From assembly GCF_030867145.1 (NCBI RefSeq), contig NC_134436.1:4774001-4838000 (forward strand): a stretch of 64,000 nt of DNA, written 5' to 3'. Positions 1-13,750 of the stretch are shown here, in pieces. Source of the stretch: Opisthocomus hoazin. Its lineage: Eukaryota; Chordata; Aves; Opisthocomiformes; Opisthocomidae. Under the pieces are notes generated by a model that ran no database searches, was not told the DNA's origin, and worked only from the letters and a program-made list of their open reading frames with translations. The translations under genes were made by a program, and so were the position numbers. Position 1 is the stretch's first letter. Each line of letters starts with the position of its first letter.

Positions 1-3000
1 AGCGGCGCCGTGTCTGCAGCTGGACTCACGGGACATGTCACAGGAAATCTCTACACGCAACTTTTAATTACAGACAAATGGGTGGACACGTTGTCATTAC
101 CAGGTCCCGGTGCTTCCTGCCAGTCCAGCTCTGCTTCACCTCCAGAGGAGCCCGTGGTCAGGCTGGACCTGTCTGAGCTGTGGGGGGTCCCAGGGCAGTG
201 GAGACAGGGGGGACTCTGGGGGTGGTGGGCACGTGGGGGTTAAACAGGGACCTTCCAGTAGCAGAGCTGCAGTCCTGACACCACTGGCTTGCTGCAGCGT
301 GGGGCAGTGTGAAGGAGCCCCATGCTTACTTTTAAGGCAGGGATCTGGGCAGGGTGGGTCAAACCCTTGTGACTACATGAGGTGACACAAATGGAGCTTC
401 CCCTCCTTCCCCTGGAGCCTCCCAGACCCTGCTTCAAGGTGTGCTTGCTGGACCACAGCCATGGACTGCAGCAGCCATCCTTGACACCCTTTGCCACTCC
501 TTGGGGTCCTGCGGCTCATGATGACAAGGGGAGAAGGAAACACTCAGCTCTCTGCTGAGGTCAAACCAAAAGATCCTGGATCACTTTTGGAAGGCAATAT
601 GTTGTGCAGGCTTGCTTTTGCAAGCAACTAATGGCTGATGATTTCTCACTTGCTTTCCCTTGGGGCCACTTGTGTGCTCGAAGGAGGGTGGAGAGGGCCG
701 TGCAGGCATTTTGCACACAACCTCTGGATGTTTTGGTGGCTGCAGTGCGGTCCTCAGGCCGGGGGTGTAAGGTGCACTGACGCAGGGCGCAGCAGACAGC
801 TGGCACCGGTGACTGCAGCTGCGCTAGGACCCTTCCCTGCACAGACTGCTGCTCCCAGGGGAGGCAGCTGGGCAACAGCAGGTTATAATGTCTCTTCCTG
901 CAAAGCTTTGATTAAAGCCTTTTGCTGGCTACCAGAGTTATCTGTAATGCCATCCCAGCCACAAAATGCCCCTCCTGAGGTGGGCAGCGGGAAGAAACCA
1001 GCAGCCTTGCAGGTAGCAGAAAGGATGTCCCCTCACTCTGGCACCAGCCTTCCCATCCCAGTACATCCTGGACGGCTGACGCAGGCTAGGATGTGGGGTG
1101 CAGGAGGCAGGCTGGGATCTCTGCGGCGTTGCAAGGAAGAACGGGCTCATTCACATGTAGTTCAGGCATCTCCATGTTGGGTTGCAATGGGGAAGCTGTG
1201 GCTTCCCTTGTTCCCTCGGAGGGGCCAAACAGAGAGAGACCAAAATCTTGGGGCTGGGCTGGATTTCAGGGGTCCATGCTCCACACAAATGCACAGGAGG
1301 GAGATACAGCCCATGTCACACCCCTAAACACCCCTGACACTCCAGCCTGTGAGGGTACCAGCCGCATTCGTCGGGCGCCTAGCCCAGACCTCAGCGGGCA
1401 TCCTCCCCCTCGTCAGGGCTGAGTGTGCTGCTGCCACCGCTTTGCTGCTTCGTCCCCAGGGACCACCGAGTGAAGCACAGGCAATGCTGGTCTGCAGCCC
1501 AGGGGTCACCAGAGGCGAGCAGAGAGGTGACGTGTGGGCACGTGTCCTTTCCTCCTGATGTAGCCTGGGTGCTGTCCCGTTCCCTACTGCCCTCCCCTGA
1601 CTGTGAAGCGAGATGGGATCTCCTGGAAATGTCAGAGATGCCGGATAAAAGGATCCCGCCCATCTGCCTGCTCCTTCCCCTCTCCAAACTGCAGTCTACT
1701 GTCCCTTAAATTGCACTGGCCCAGCAGATCCTGACTGCCAGCTGTATCCCAGGATCAGCTGTCTTAAAAATAACTCTCCAAAAACCCCAGCCTGGCTTGG
1801 CACACATGCAGCCCAGGGCTGGGCGTGAGCAGAAGGATCCAAGATGTGGCTCTGCGAGAGGCAGCCTCTGAGCCTCTGTGCCCTCTTGGCTGCCCGGAAG
1901 GGTGTGTGCACTCACCCGTATAACCATGCACTTATATATATCTTGGGCTTTCTGCACCACCACAGTCTTGGAGCTGCCATTTCCTCCCCACAACGCTGGC
2001 ACTGGGGCCACGTAGCCACATGGGTGCAGGGTGACACCTCTCCCAAGTGACCACGATCCTCATCCCAAGGGAGATATAGGGAGGGAAGCAGCAAGGACAT
2101 GTGCCAGCCTGGCAGGAAGTGGGATCTGGAGGCAGTGAGGTGGGTGCCTGCGCAGGGAGGGGTGGCTGAGGGTGCTGGCTGGGTGGGGATGGCTGTGGCA
2201 GGTTTGGGTCGGGGCATGGACTGTCCCGGCCAGGAGGAAGGGAGGGGCGTGATAAAAGCCGGGCTGCAAAAGTCTGAAGGCTTTTGCAGAGATGCTGCAC
2301 TGGGAAAACCAGAAGGATTTACACCTGGAATGGGAAGATTGAGAGAGAGGGGGCTGGGAGGAGGGTCTCACCCAGGGTAGGGAGCGAGAAGAAGTGCTCT
2401 GTGGCACTCTCCATGGCAACTGCCGGAGCCAGAGGAGGGAGGGCTGGGAGGAGGGTTAAGGGATGCATTTTGGCTACGCTGATCCTAAGCTATTGCCTGA
2501 ACTTCTGTGAAGCACGGTGGGTGTCCCTGTGCCTCCATGTGCCCTCCAGAGTGCTCCTGACAGTGATCCGGAGGGACGTCCACCTGCTGCTTATCAGGGG
2601 GCCCCACCATCATCTAACCTGGCAGCAGAGATAGGAGTGGTTTTGAGGAAAAAACACGCAGTGCCTCCCAAAACCCAACATTAGGACATCTCCAGTGTCC
2701 TGTAGCTGGTGCCCCCAGGTTAGCCCCTGCCCTGATGTGGGTAAGCCTTCTGCTCCCTTAAATCCTTCCTAACCACTCCCTGGGTATGGCTGCTGCCTGC
2801 TGAACTCTGCAAGGAGAAAGCTCCTCTCTGGGAAGGTATTTTTAGGCCTGGCTCCTGCAGCTTCCTGATGCTCACTACCTTCCAGCATTGCTGCTCTCCA
2901 AAAACGTGGGCCCCTTCAGTCCACCTGTCCTGCATGGTCCGTTTCTAGGCATGCAGCCCTGCGCTGTGTGCATCAACAGGCAAATGGCCATCACATGGAC

Positions 3001-4047
3001 TTGTACGCAAAAGCAGAGATGTCCCAGCTCCACAAAAGCCAGGCAGGGAGCACCTCCCTCGCCCCACATCACTGCCACCAGTGACCTGGATTCCTCCCTG
3101 AGACACGAGCCGGTGACCTCAGCAATAAACAAAGAAGTGGAATAAAACCAGGGCAAGATAGATGCCTGTTTTATAGGCTTTTTAAAAGCTTTTGACTCAT
3201 TCTGGCAGTCAGGACTAACCTTAAATTGCTATGTGATGGAACTGGGGGAAAATCATCTGACAACATTGAAGCCAGTGCACCGATCCATCAGGCGCAGGAT
3301 AAAAATAAACAACATGCAAACAGGCCCTGGGGCTGGCGGGAGGAACAGGACCCCAGCGTTAACCTCCACACCCTGACACAGCACCCTCCCTTCGCCCTCA
3401 GGGCTGGGGCTCAGTCCTTCCCTTACATACAGGAGGCATCAGCCCTGTGTAAGGATGGGGCCCGGGGGCCTGAGGGCTGGTGTCTCCCCCCTGTGAGTTT
3501 CTCCAGTGGAAATGTCCTTGGCTGGAATCCCACTGCTGTGCCTGGGTCTCTGCATCACCCCGTGGGACTCAAAGCTGGCGTATTTGCTTCCCAGGCCAGG
3601 TTTAGAAAAGGGTAAACATCCTGCTCTGAGGAGTGAGAGGGGGCTTTATCCCTAAACAGAGCTGAGATGTCTGCTCTGGAGAGGGGGCACATGCCAACAG
3701 AACACCCCTCCCAGGGCCAATGCAACAAGGAGCACTGCCTAACATCCACGGAACATCCAGCTGGAAGAGCAGGGCTGGAGAGACGAGCCCAGCAAAGGTG
3801 GGCTCTAGGCGCTTTGCTTGTCGGAGAGCCAGACAGAAACCCAACCCCACGAGCAAACGCGGCTGTGCATGGTGAGGGGACCAGCACCTCAGTGCAGGAT
3901 GGCAGCATCACCTGCCACCTCCCCGTCGGGGTTGCGCTGCCCTGGTGGCAACATCCCCCGGAGAACTGACCTGCTCCTAGCTGAAGCCTCAGGTCACAAA
4001 CCCTGTGTGCAGCCCCCAGATCTGATCTGCCCCCAGCACCCAGGACC
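1..4047. other. Intergenic, no gene recognised
   Basis: GC-rich unique DNA. Short open frames on both strands overlap one another, lack domain similarity and lack convincing splice context. No repeat family recognised. Confidence 0.6.
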
Positions 4048-4122
4048 CTGCTTCGGCAGGGGGGTTGGACTAGATGACCCACAGAGGTCCCTTCCAACCC
4101 CTACCATTCTGTGATTCTGTGA
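4048..4122 (+). mobile_element. Short CR1 LINE 3' end
   Basis: The sequence contains the CR1 3' consensus GGACTAGATGACCC, then GGTCCCTTCCAACCC, and ends in two copies of ATTCTGTG(A), the short tail repeat typical of avian CR1. Only about 75 bases are retained, consistent with severe 5' truncation. It has no coding capacity. It nearly matches the inverted copy at 37616-37688. Confidence 0.9.
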
Positions 4123-6959
4123 CTTACCAGGAGCATCCATACCAGCTCTCCATCCAAGCAAACACACCAGGAGCTGGATGCAGAGGCAGGTCCCATCCCC
4201 TGGCACTCTCAGTGTGCCTGTGGGTGCCGGTAAGTGTGGCTCTTCCCCAGGATATGGCACTTGTGCTGGGGCACCCAGGGACCACCGTGGATATGCAGTC
4301 CTGGTACCAGCTAGCTGGCAGCATGGTGGCTGGTGAGCCCACGTCACCCTGGGGACACAGAGCTGGGAGTGCCCATGTGACTGCCTGCTTTGCCTGCCTT
4401 TCAGCAGAGAGCATTTGCAGCATCAGATGTGCTGCTCCGATCTGGAAGGCTTTGAAGCAGCTTCTAATGCATTTCTAATTCCCGCTTATCGCTGGAGCCT
4501 GTCGGAGCCTGTCTCCCCAGCCCCTCTCAGTGCGGTGCTCTCAGCTCAGCTCCGTTACAGCAAGATCTCAGCTTCAGACCTGTGATTTTTGCCTGGAAAA
4601 TCTCCGCACAAGCCCCTGCCCCAGCTTGCACTGTGGTGAGGGAAACTTATACCACGTCAGCTCCCTGCCTGTCCCTCTCCCACTCCTTGCATCCCTGGGC
4701 ACTGGGTGGGATGAGGTCCTGGCCTTTGCCAGGCTCATTCGGTGTCTCTGGGCTGGCAGGTGTCCCTCTGCACCCTCTCTGTCCACAGGCCAGGTCACTT
4801 CTAGGAGCTGAGGGAAGACCTTGCAGGATGAACTGTGCAACCCACCTCCAACCGCAGGGTCCCTAAGAGACCTTTCTGGGGTGACAGAAAGTCCCCGGTG
4901 GAAAGGACAAGTGGAGTGCTACCTATGCTGGAGCACTGGCTGTCCCAGAGCCATGGCCGTGGGGCAGGGAGCTGGGTCCCAGCCCCTGTGCCCTCCCATT
5001 TCAGCCCCTGGCAGCGCTGGAAGGGCAGTGGAAGGGGCAGCCTTGGCATCCCCGCACCAGGCAGTGCTCCTGGGTGAGGTGCTTCTACACTCTTGGTACC
5101 GCGTGTGATGGGGAAATGGCTCAGTGCAAAGTGCTTTGAGGCTGCGGATGGGAAGTGCCCTCTGCACCGTGCTGAAAGCTGTTATTAGTGCTAATGGCTC
5201 TTTTGCTGGGGATATTCAAATAGCAACCACTCCATTTTCATTGCAAATCTTTTCCCCCCTCCTCGCTCCCCCGCGAGGAAGACAAAGGCTCCTCACTGCA
5301 GAGTCCCAGCAAAGCCTCTCTGGCTGAGGGATCTCAGCTCTCAGGGACCATGAGCACTGCCAGGGGCTGAGCCCGTGCAGAGCAGGCTTCAGACTCATGG
5401 CCTGGGTGTTTGCAAAGGAAAGGTCCAAAGCAGCTGCTAAACCAGCACTGGGGGAGTGAACAAAGCTCCCTTGTGCAAGGAGCAGATGTTCCCAGGCAGA
5501 AAGTGGGCAAAGGGCAGAGCCTGCACAGCCCGCTGGGGGCACGGGCAGAGGCTGGCAGAAGTAGCGCAGAAGTGCGGAGCATCTCCCCTTCGTACCCCAC
5601 GGCCCGAGGGATGGAGTGGGCTCGGGGCTGGCTCCATGGTCCAGCGCACGTGGCACTGACTGCCGTACTTGCATTTCTGGGATTCAAGGAAAACGAGAGC
5701 AATTTTTTTACTTAGTAAGCACAGAGTTTATGTTAGTTGAAAATTGACTCAATAAATATTTCAGACAGTATTTTAACTGCATGCACGGGCTTCAAAGGCT
5801 ATTAGGGGAGCAGATTTATACAAACAGGCACTGAATCACACTGGCCAGAGCACATTATGGACCAAGGTATGAAGACTGCTCCTGGGGGAACTGTTCTTGA
5901 TGCTGCCCAGTTTGGATAAAGTAACTTCTCCTGTAAACTGGTATGGATGGGAACTGGGACTTGCACCCCTGAAACACCAGTGGACATCGCTCACTGGGGA
6001 GGATGCTGAGTTGGGGGTTTGCAACATAGGGTGCTGCCCCGCACAGGGAAAGAAGGTGATGTGACTGCTGTATCTCCAGATGCTTTGGACCTGCTGCCAA
6101 GTGATGGAGAGACCTGGGTGCTGCTGAGGGGCTGGGAAGACTGAGGCACTGGGAGGGCCAGAACCCACTGCTGCTGGGGTGCTCCCTGGTGCTGCAGAAA
6201 TGAGCTGAGCAGTGGCAGGGGAGGGTGCGAAGCCCCTGGGGTATCTTCTTCCTCCTGCCTGGTGCGGAGAGGTGCAGAGCCCTCTCCATCTGCTTGTGCA
6301 CTGAAATGGCCCCGCGGGCAGGCTGCCAGGCACGCGTGGCTTGGCCAGCACAGGCTCTGCAGCTCCCGGCATTGCTCACGTCCTGCGCTGCTCCGAGCTG
6401 CCTTGTCCCAGCAAAGCACAGCCAAGCCACACTGCGAAAGCAGGGAGCTGGTTTTGGGCACCCTGGCATCCACGTTACCCCCACCAGGCACTCTGTCCCC
6501 CCTCCCTGCCTGCCTCCCCATGGGTGCTGGTGCATGCTGCAGCCCAACAGACCTGGAAATGCTCGCAGCCAGCCAGACAAGTGGAAACCACTCCTCTCCA
6601 TTTGGAAATTAATCGGGATCTTTAAATATTGCTGAAGCCAATCGATGGGGTGGGCAGGAGCCCAGCGCAACCGTTGCCAAGAGCTGTCCGGCACGGAGGG
6701 GAGCGGCCTCAGGTGCCCAGCTGCCTCCGCCACAGCCCCAGCAGCAGCGTCTCAGATGTCCCCAGCCCCGCTCCCCTTGGTCAGAGCAACCACACAGATG
6801 CATGGGAGCACCCCGTCATCCCAAGCTCTCCCTCGTGGCCACGGTGTCCCTGGGGTGACAGCCGAGGGTGGCCCTGGTCCATCAGTGCCCCGAGCTGCAT
6901 CCCTGACCCCCGGTGCAGATCGGTTACAGATCTGCTGGCAGGCGGGGGGCAGGGAGCCC
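4123..6959. other. Intergenic, no gene recognised
   Basis: Unique DNA after the CR1 tail. The longest frame (5855-6733, - strand, 292 codons) is Ser/Pro/His/Cys-rich low-complexity sequence without a recognisable domain, so I treat it as chance. A mildly AT-rich patch lies at 5.7-5.83 kb. Confidence 0.55.
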
Positions 6960-7095
6960 TGCGCCAGGATTAGAGCAGTTTGTTCTGGGATTAGAGCACT
7001 GTTTAGCCATAGCACGGCGCAGTAACCCCGCTCTGCTTTACTGAGCTCGACGGGATTAATACTTTGTTTCAAAGGATTAGGGCGATTAGGAGTGT
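6960..7095. promoter_or_regulatory. Cluster of GGATTA homeodomain sites
   Basis: GGATTA occurs at 6967-6972, 6988-6993, 7053-7058 and 7074-7079, with a related CGATTA at 7083. A CTTTGTTTCAAAGG stretch (SOX/TCF-like halves) lies between the last two GGATTA. GGATTA (TAATCC) is the core for OTX/CRX/PITX/GSC-type homeodomains. Candidate enhancer only. Confidence 0.35.
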
Positions 7096-8629
7096 TGGGG
7101 GGGGGTGTGGTGCAGGATGCAGGGTTGCTTACTGGTGCCACACAGCAAACAAGCACTGAGCTAAAAGGACTCGGTCCCTTGAATGGCGGCGAGGGCCCTG
7201 GAGATGCCCCAAACACACTGGGCTGCTGGTCCCTCGTGGCTCCCTATGCAGGGCATCGGGGTCATGCACAGAGCTGCAGAAGATGCAGTCTGCCTAGCCC
7301 TGCCAGTGGGATGCAGACCCACCCCCCACTGAGCCCAAGCCTCACCTGACCCCATCTTCCCATCCACACAGCACAGCTGCCTGTCACCCCACTCCTGCAC
7401 AGCCTCAGCCTAGTGACCCACGCAGCAGTCAGGGAGGGGAGGCAATGTGTGGGCAGCCCTTGGAGACCAGGGAAATGTGAAAAACCATCACAAACTGTCC
7501 CCACGTCCCCATGCCCAGCAGGGACCTCTCATCCCTGACATATTGGCCAGCAGCTTCTAGCCCTGGGACCCTCTGTGCCACGCTGGCACCACAGACCAGC
7601 AGACCCAGGGTACAGGCTGTGTGTCCGTACAGCAGCTCCTAGCCTTGTGCAGCCTGGTGAGGATGATGAGCTGGCTTCTGCATCCTGTGTTGACCTGCTG
7701 CTGCTGCTTGAAGCTGCTGGGCACGTGAGGTGCTCTCTCTGCCTGATTTCCTAGTTAGCTGAGGTGCTCCTGCGAGTCCCTTGCTCCCCAAGCTGTCCTC
7801 AGACCCCAGCTCCCCCGCCGAAACACCACTCCAGGGTAGGAATTGCTGGAGGCCAGCATGAGGAGCACAGTGGGGCTGGAAGCAGGACCAGAGGACCAGC
7901 TCTCCCCTAGTCTATCAGCACAGGACTGAAGCTAAAACTGCAAAGCCTACCCAAGGTTTGAAGCTGGAAAACCCAAGGAACGGCAGCTGGAGACTTCAGC
8001 CTTGGGTCTCCAGCTGGGTGCGATGCTCCATGTAACGAGGTGCAATGGGAAGCAGCCCTATGCGGTGGTGGCCATGCCAGGGACTGTTTCTGGGCTCCCA
8101 TGTCTCAGTCCTCATCCTCTGCCAATATCTGCTTGCTGCGTTATGCTGCAGCCCGGATCACTGAATTGATCCAGCTACAAAGCGCTTGGCTCCATTCCTG
8201 GCACAGTCCCAGCAGCAGCATGGCCGAGGGCAGGCAAGAGGCTGCAGCAAGAAAAGGGGGTGCAGTGGGACCCCGCCCTGCAGCTCCTGATGGCTGATGC
8301 TCCTGGGCCAGCAGCATCAGAGCCTGGGGGGCTGCAGGGAGCAGAGCAGCTGCCAGCCCCCTGCTCCTTGCCTGCAGCCAAGATCCCAAAGTCACATCTG
8401 TGCTTAGCATGTCAGACGGTCACACAGCTCTTTGCTCGAGTCTCACCACCCTCTGCTCTCCCCTTGCTGCCTCGCAGGTAACCCTCTGTGAGGGAGTTAC
8501 AAGCTCTTACAGGTTCATGACCCATATTGCACAAGGGGAGGCCGTGGGATTTGGGCTGGTTTAGCTGGCTGGGAGGCAGCTAACAGCAGCATGCAACTAC
8601 CTAAAGAGGAGTGGCAAAGATACTGGAAA

Positions 8630-8795
8630 CAAACATCTTTGTGAGCACAAAGGCACACAGGCACACCCCCAGCACATATGTGCACGCAAGCATGTACCCC
8701 CAGAGAAGTGGCAGGTGTAAATTCACACTTAGACACAATCTTACATGCCAAGGGGGAGGCACACACCAGCACACACATCGGGAAGCACACGGGTG
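8630..8795. repeat. Imperfect CA-rich simple repeat
   Basis: GCACACAGGCACACC, GCACATATGTGCACGC and CACACACCAGCACACACATC are scattered through about 165 bases, consistent with a decayed (CA)n tract. Confidence 0.6.
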
Positions 8796-10873
8796 CAATT
8801 GTCAAGGTGTCACTTTGCTGTGAGTCTCCCTGCCACTAGCATTTTGCAGAGGGTTAAGTTACGTTCAAGGATATTTTCTACTTTGCAAAGAAAATGTGTA
8901 AATGTTGTGGCCATGCTTGGACCCCAGGGCAGACCCAGCAAACGGATACTTCAGGTGTCCCCTGGCCACGTGTCAGTGCCTGGTTCCCGCCGAGTGCCAG
9001 CCCATTTCCAGTCGCTTCTTTGGGAGGGGACTGGGCTGTGCTGGGGACCACCCACGCCTGGAGAAAGCAGATTTTCAGGTCTGAGGTTGAGCTGGAGAGG
9101 ATCTGCAGAGAAGGGAGGGCTGGGTGGCTTGGGGGAGGAGGGGGGCTACTGCCTGGGGGCTGGGGTAAGCACAGAGGTTTTCATCCTTTCCCCTCCTCCA
9201 GCCTGTAAGGAGAGCTTTATTTTAAATCCTTCTCTGCTGCTCACTCCCTCCGAGCTTGCGCTGTGCTGGAATGGTTTAACATTGAAGAGAGACAAATGAG
9301 TGACTCACGCACACACGCAGAGGATAAAAATACTCTGCCCCGCTGCATCCCACAGCCCGGACCCTCATGGCATGGCCCTGCAGAGCGGGGTGGCCGGGCA
9401 TGTTGGAGATGGCATGCCTGCTCCCACAAGCAGAGCCAGGGACCGGATGCTCCAGGGACACAGAGTGCTGCTGATGCTGCCTTGGAGTTCAGATAACGCT
9501 GTTCTCACCCCAAGCAGCGCCAGCTCTACTGGCCGTGAACGAAGGGGATCAAGAGCTACATGCCGTGGGGAGCTGACCAAGGCTCATATGGACTTTGTGT
9601 CCTTCACCCAGCAGGGGAAGATGCAGCTTTTGGCAATGATGTTGGATCCTACTGGTGTGTGAGCACCAAGCCAGGAAATATGCCATGTGGAGAAACCAGC
9701 AACATGTGTACACAGCATAGCTGCAATGTTGAGTCCAAGCGACTTTCACAGGGCAGGATCTTATCTCCTCTGGCCTCTGGAAGGGTAACACAGCCCTTTC
9801 GGGCAACGTCAGCAAGGTGTGCCCAGCTTTCGACACCACCCTGCCTAGCAAACAGTGGCTTAGCCTGGCATGTGCAAGGCTCAGACCAGAGCAGCTTGTA
9901 CTAACCCTGGCTTTCCTATTCCCAGGTGGTGGAAGGAGGTTTGAAAGCAGAACCTTCACTTTGCATTTCTTGTCTTTCACATGGTCATTTTTGAAATGGG
10001 ACATTTTGCAATATTTTTGCTTGCTTTACGATGCAAGAGTCCCAAGTCGGTGAGTGCACACACTGCTGTTAATGGCCCAAGGACTGTTCATGCCCATTCC
10101 TCCTGTTTCTTTGTCCCCCAGTGCAGAGAGGGTGGGTGACAGTTGTCCCACACCCTTGCAGAGCCTTCTGCCAGGTGTGTTGGTGGCAGGCAGCAGCAGG
10201 GCTGGGAAGGGACATCACCCAAGTTTCTGTAGGCTGGGGTGGTTTGTGCAGATGTGTGTGCTGGGGGAATGGACAGAGAAGCACCCCAGGAACCTGTTCC
10301 CTGACTTACAATCCCTTGACAGGTAGTGATCAGGGCTAGCTTGGAATGATGAGAGCAAGTTAAAAATTGAAAAAAAACCTAAAAACCCTTGGCAGAACAG
10401 GTTATGTCAGGTTGGCGAGAGAAGGAGATACCACTTGCGTGAAGGTTTCCCACGACAAAGCCTGATGGAGCTCCCTGCCAGAGCACAGCTGGTGGTGACT
10501 GGTCCTCTGCTTCATGCTGCTACCTCTTCCCTGTTGGAAGTGAGAGGTGCTCCCACAGCTGTCCCTGTAGTGCCCCAGGGCATGTGGGCACTGTGGTGGG
10601 AGTCACTGGCGATGTTGTGCTCTATCTCCACGTCCACACAGCATTCGGCTTCCCATTGGGCTCCCTGGACCCCACAGTCTGAGAGGCAATGGGGGGCAGT
10701 GGGGAGGCAGGGATGTGGGGATGGGGTCTGAGCACCCCATGGTGCCTGTGCCCTATGCATCCTGCCAAGTCACCCACGTTCTGGGTGTTACTTGTCCAGC
10801 TGGTGATTATCCAAGGGGGGAAGACCACCATCAATTTGCCCAGAGAAGGGTTACACAACGAGCAGGAGACTCT

Positions 10874-10929
10874 CCTGGCTTGGAGATGATATCACCAGGA
10901 TGTTATCCTGGCTTGGGTATGATATCACC
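10874..10929. repeat. Two-copy 23-bp repeat with GATATC
   Basis: The 23-base unit at 10874-10896 recurs at 10907-10929 with two mismatches. Each copy holds GATGATATCACC or TATGATATCACC. The spacing is 33 bases. No function is evident. Confidence 0.8.
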
Positions 10930-12008
10930 TGTCTTCAGACTTTTTAGGGTCCTGCCCCATTCCCCACAGTGCCTCTGAACGGTTAGCTGCCTCCCTCTGC
11001 ATCCCCAGCCTGCTGGTACCTATCAAGGGGTTGTCTTGCAAGCAGCTCTGAAACTTGGCAGGCTGCAGTGGGTTTTGGTTCACCAAAAAGCTCCCAGGCA
11101 GGGGGAGTGGGGAGGTCCAGGTGCTCATGGCAGCGGGACCACTGGTGATGCACCCCACGGCAAGGCATGGACCACACCAGCCACACCATTGCCATAGCTG
11201 CAGGCAGTGACGTGGGGCAGTGGGAGCAAACTTCCCTCGCTGTAACCTGTCAGGCTCCGGAGATCACGTTTCTGGCATTTAGCTGGAAGCTGAAGTGCAG
11301 GAGACAGGGCTCTGGCAGGGATCCCAGCACTCTCCGCTTTACTGGTAACGGGGTGGGGAGCTGATGCAGCTGGGGCTGGGGCTCAGGGAGAAGGATGCTC
11401 TTGCAGGGGTGCAGCCCTGGGAGCCAGCTGGAGTGGGAGAAGGCAGAAAGCAGGCTGGAAAAGCAAGGAAGGGTGCCAGGCAGGAGGGGTGGCTGAGGTG
11501 GGAGCCCCGCTCGTCTCAGGGCTGCAGTCCTCCTTGGGAAGCTGTGCAGAGCTCAGGCGCGGTAGCAGATGCAAATTGCTCCAGCTCTGTTCACCCGCTC
11601 TGCTTAGCTCTCCTACATGGCTCTGTGCACACGCCTGCTCTCCCAAAGGCAAATGTGAGAAAGCAGAGGTTGTTTGTCACCCTCTTTAAACCTGTGTGCA
11701 AGTGAGCGTGGGGACGTGCTCCTGCGCCGAACGCAGCTCACCTCCATCACAGAGCGCTGGCTGAAGGAGACCAAGCAACAGACTGCAAGGGGGATTCCTA
11801 CTTTGACTACAGCCGCTTCGTGGTTTTTCGTGTCTCCTGCGTTGGAGGGGTCTCACTCACCCCACTGGCAGCGGTGGCATGCTGGGGCAGTGGGGGCAAC
11901 TGGGGCAGTAGTGGGACAGCGCTGGGCAATCCTGCTCCAGTTCATGCGCTCCCAGAGCACACCAGCCTTGTGCAGGGAACCAGCCTGCAGGACTGAGCCA
12001 GGTTAAAA

Positions 12009-12038
12009 TACATGTTTGTGTATATATGTATATATATG
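12009..12038. repeat. TA/TG microsatellite
   Basis: A short GTTTGTGTATATATGTATAT-type stretch, the clearest dinucleotide repeat in the upstream region. Confidence 0.7.
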
Positions 12039-13750
12039 GCAAAAGAAAGGGCTATTTTTAGCCTGAGTTAGTTCCTGCATCTGGATATGACCTGCCTGGC
12101 AGTGTGCACGCCTGTGCCAGAAGTGCTGGGTGGCATCGCAGCAGGAGCGGGGGGAAATGGGATGAGACACCCTGACCTGGCATCAGTGCCGATGCAGGCG
12201 GGACAGACCCCAGAACACAGGGTCATCTCTCAGAGGCGTTTACACCAGGCTGCAGCCACCCCAAGCCAGATGGAGCACCAGAAGGGGCAGAGCTGCTCTG
12301 CCGCCCTATCCCCAGACGCAGGGTCCTGCCGCCCCAACTCACGACAATGCAGACATGAGTCAGTTTGGTGAAAAAAGTGCTCCTTTGCTCTGGTTCCCTT
12401 TGCCGTGTCACCTCCTAGCTGGATAGCTTGCTGAGCTGTCTGCTTCACAGCCTCCCAATGGCCAGCGCCAGCACAGGGAGGGAGTGAGACTGTTCTCAGG
12501 GCAGACTGGCATTCCCTACGGATGAGAGGATTTCTGCAGCCTTTTCCCTAGGGCTATATCCAGCAGCAACACCCCCCTCACTGCTACCATTGCTTTCTTG
12601 CTCTTCAGGACACAGTGACCTGCCTTTCATGGGAACTTAAATGCATCTTGGCAGCCAGGGCCTGGCCAGTGCTCCAGCCTCAGAAATTCAGGGAGGGCAG
12701 GAACCTCCTGCCTGTGCTGCCAGGAAGCTGACAAGGAAATCCACAGTGCATTTGAGGGCACTGCATCTCACACTAGCTGCTCGGCATGACCTGTGCCCCT
12801 GCCCTGCCATGCCTGGTTGCAGGACTGTGCACGTCCCTTGGCCAGGGCTGTGCTGCCAGGGCAGATGCCCCCACAAACTCCTAGCTTGTCTTTCTCTGTG
12901 GCTTGACGGTCTCCTCCCCAAGACAGGGGGATTCGTTGGTGTGGAGCTGGGAAAGCCAAGAGCTAATGCTGTGAGCCTCACATGCCACCTCAGGTAGGGG
13001 CTGAGGATCAACATTTCTTAGCACCCCCATAGCTGCTTTCCCCTCCTCTGCTCAGGACCACAGCTGCCCTCTCCCCAGTGCTTGCAGGGATGCGAATCCT
13101 CATTTGCTATGGCTCCCGCATATTTCTTCTCAAAACACCAACCTCAGTGTTGGCAGGAACAGCCTGCACTGCTTGTTCCTAGTTATAACTCTCAGCTGGT
13201 TGTATTAAATAGGGTGGTTGGATCGGCCCGTGCTGGTCTGAAGACTGCCGTCTCTTCATCACTGTTTACTGCTCTGCCAGGCTCATGTGTCAGCTGCAAA
13301 CATTAGCAGCAAGATTTCAGATTTACTTCCAGACCCCTGATGAAAATGTGGCATAGCAATGAACAGCACTTTTGCTGGTCTCCACATACTCTGGGGAAGC
13401 TTCCAGCATGAGCGTTTCGGGGTTCAGGGGCAGATTCACAAGCGAAGGGGACAACCTTGGGCTGGTGCGTGCGACACCCTTGCCGTGACCACCCTGCCTG
13501 GTCCCACGGGTGCTCCCACTGCAGGGTGACCCCGCTGCCTGTGCAGAGCTGCTGCGTGGCTGTAGTTCACCGCCCGGCACATGGAGGAGACCTGAGATCT
13601 GTTTGTGGTGGCTGTCTTCTGCCGTGGAGGTTCAGCGGCTGCTCCACCAGCAGCGCAACCAGTCTGGCGGTGCAGGCAGAGGGTGGAGCAGGAGCAGGGA
13701 CAGGAAACACTGCCCTCAAATTAGCCCACCCGGGTGGTGAATCAGAGCCT

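Larger units (their letters stand above)
7096..13750. other. Intergenic, no gene recognised
   Basis: Apart from the CA-rich tract, the two-copy 23-mer and the TA microsatellite listed separately, this is unique GC-rich DNA. I found no exon-like frame with family resemblance, no RNA gene and no LINE sequence. Confidence 0.55.

Noticed and set aside
3121..3145. AATAAA in CAATAAACAAAG as a gene end
   Set aside because: No coding sequence precedes it, and lone AATAAA words are common.
5855..6733. 292-codon antisense open frame
   Set aside because: Compositionally biased, no motif, overlaps several other open frames.
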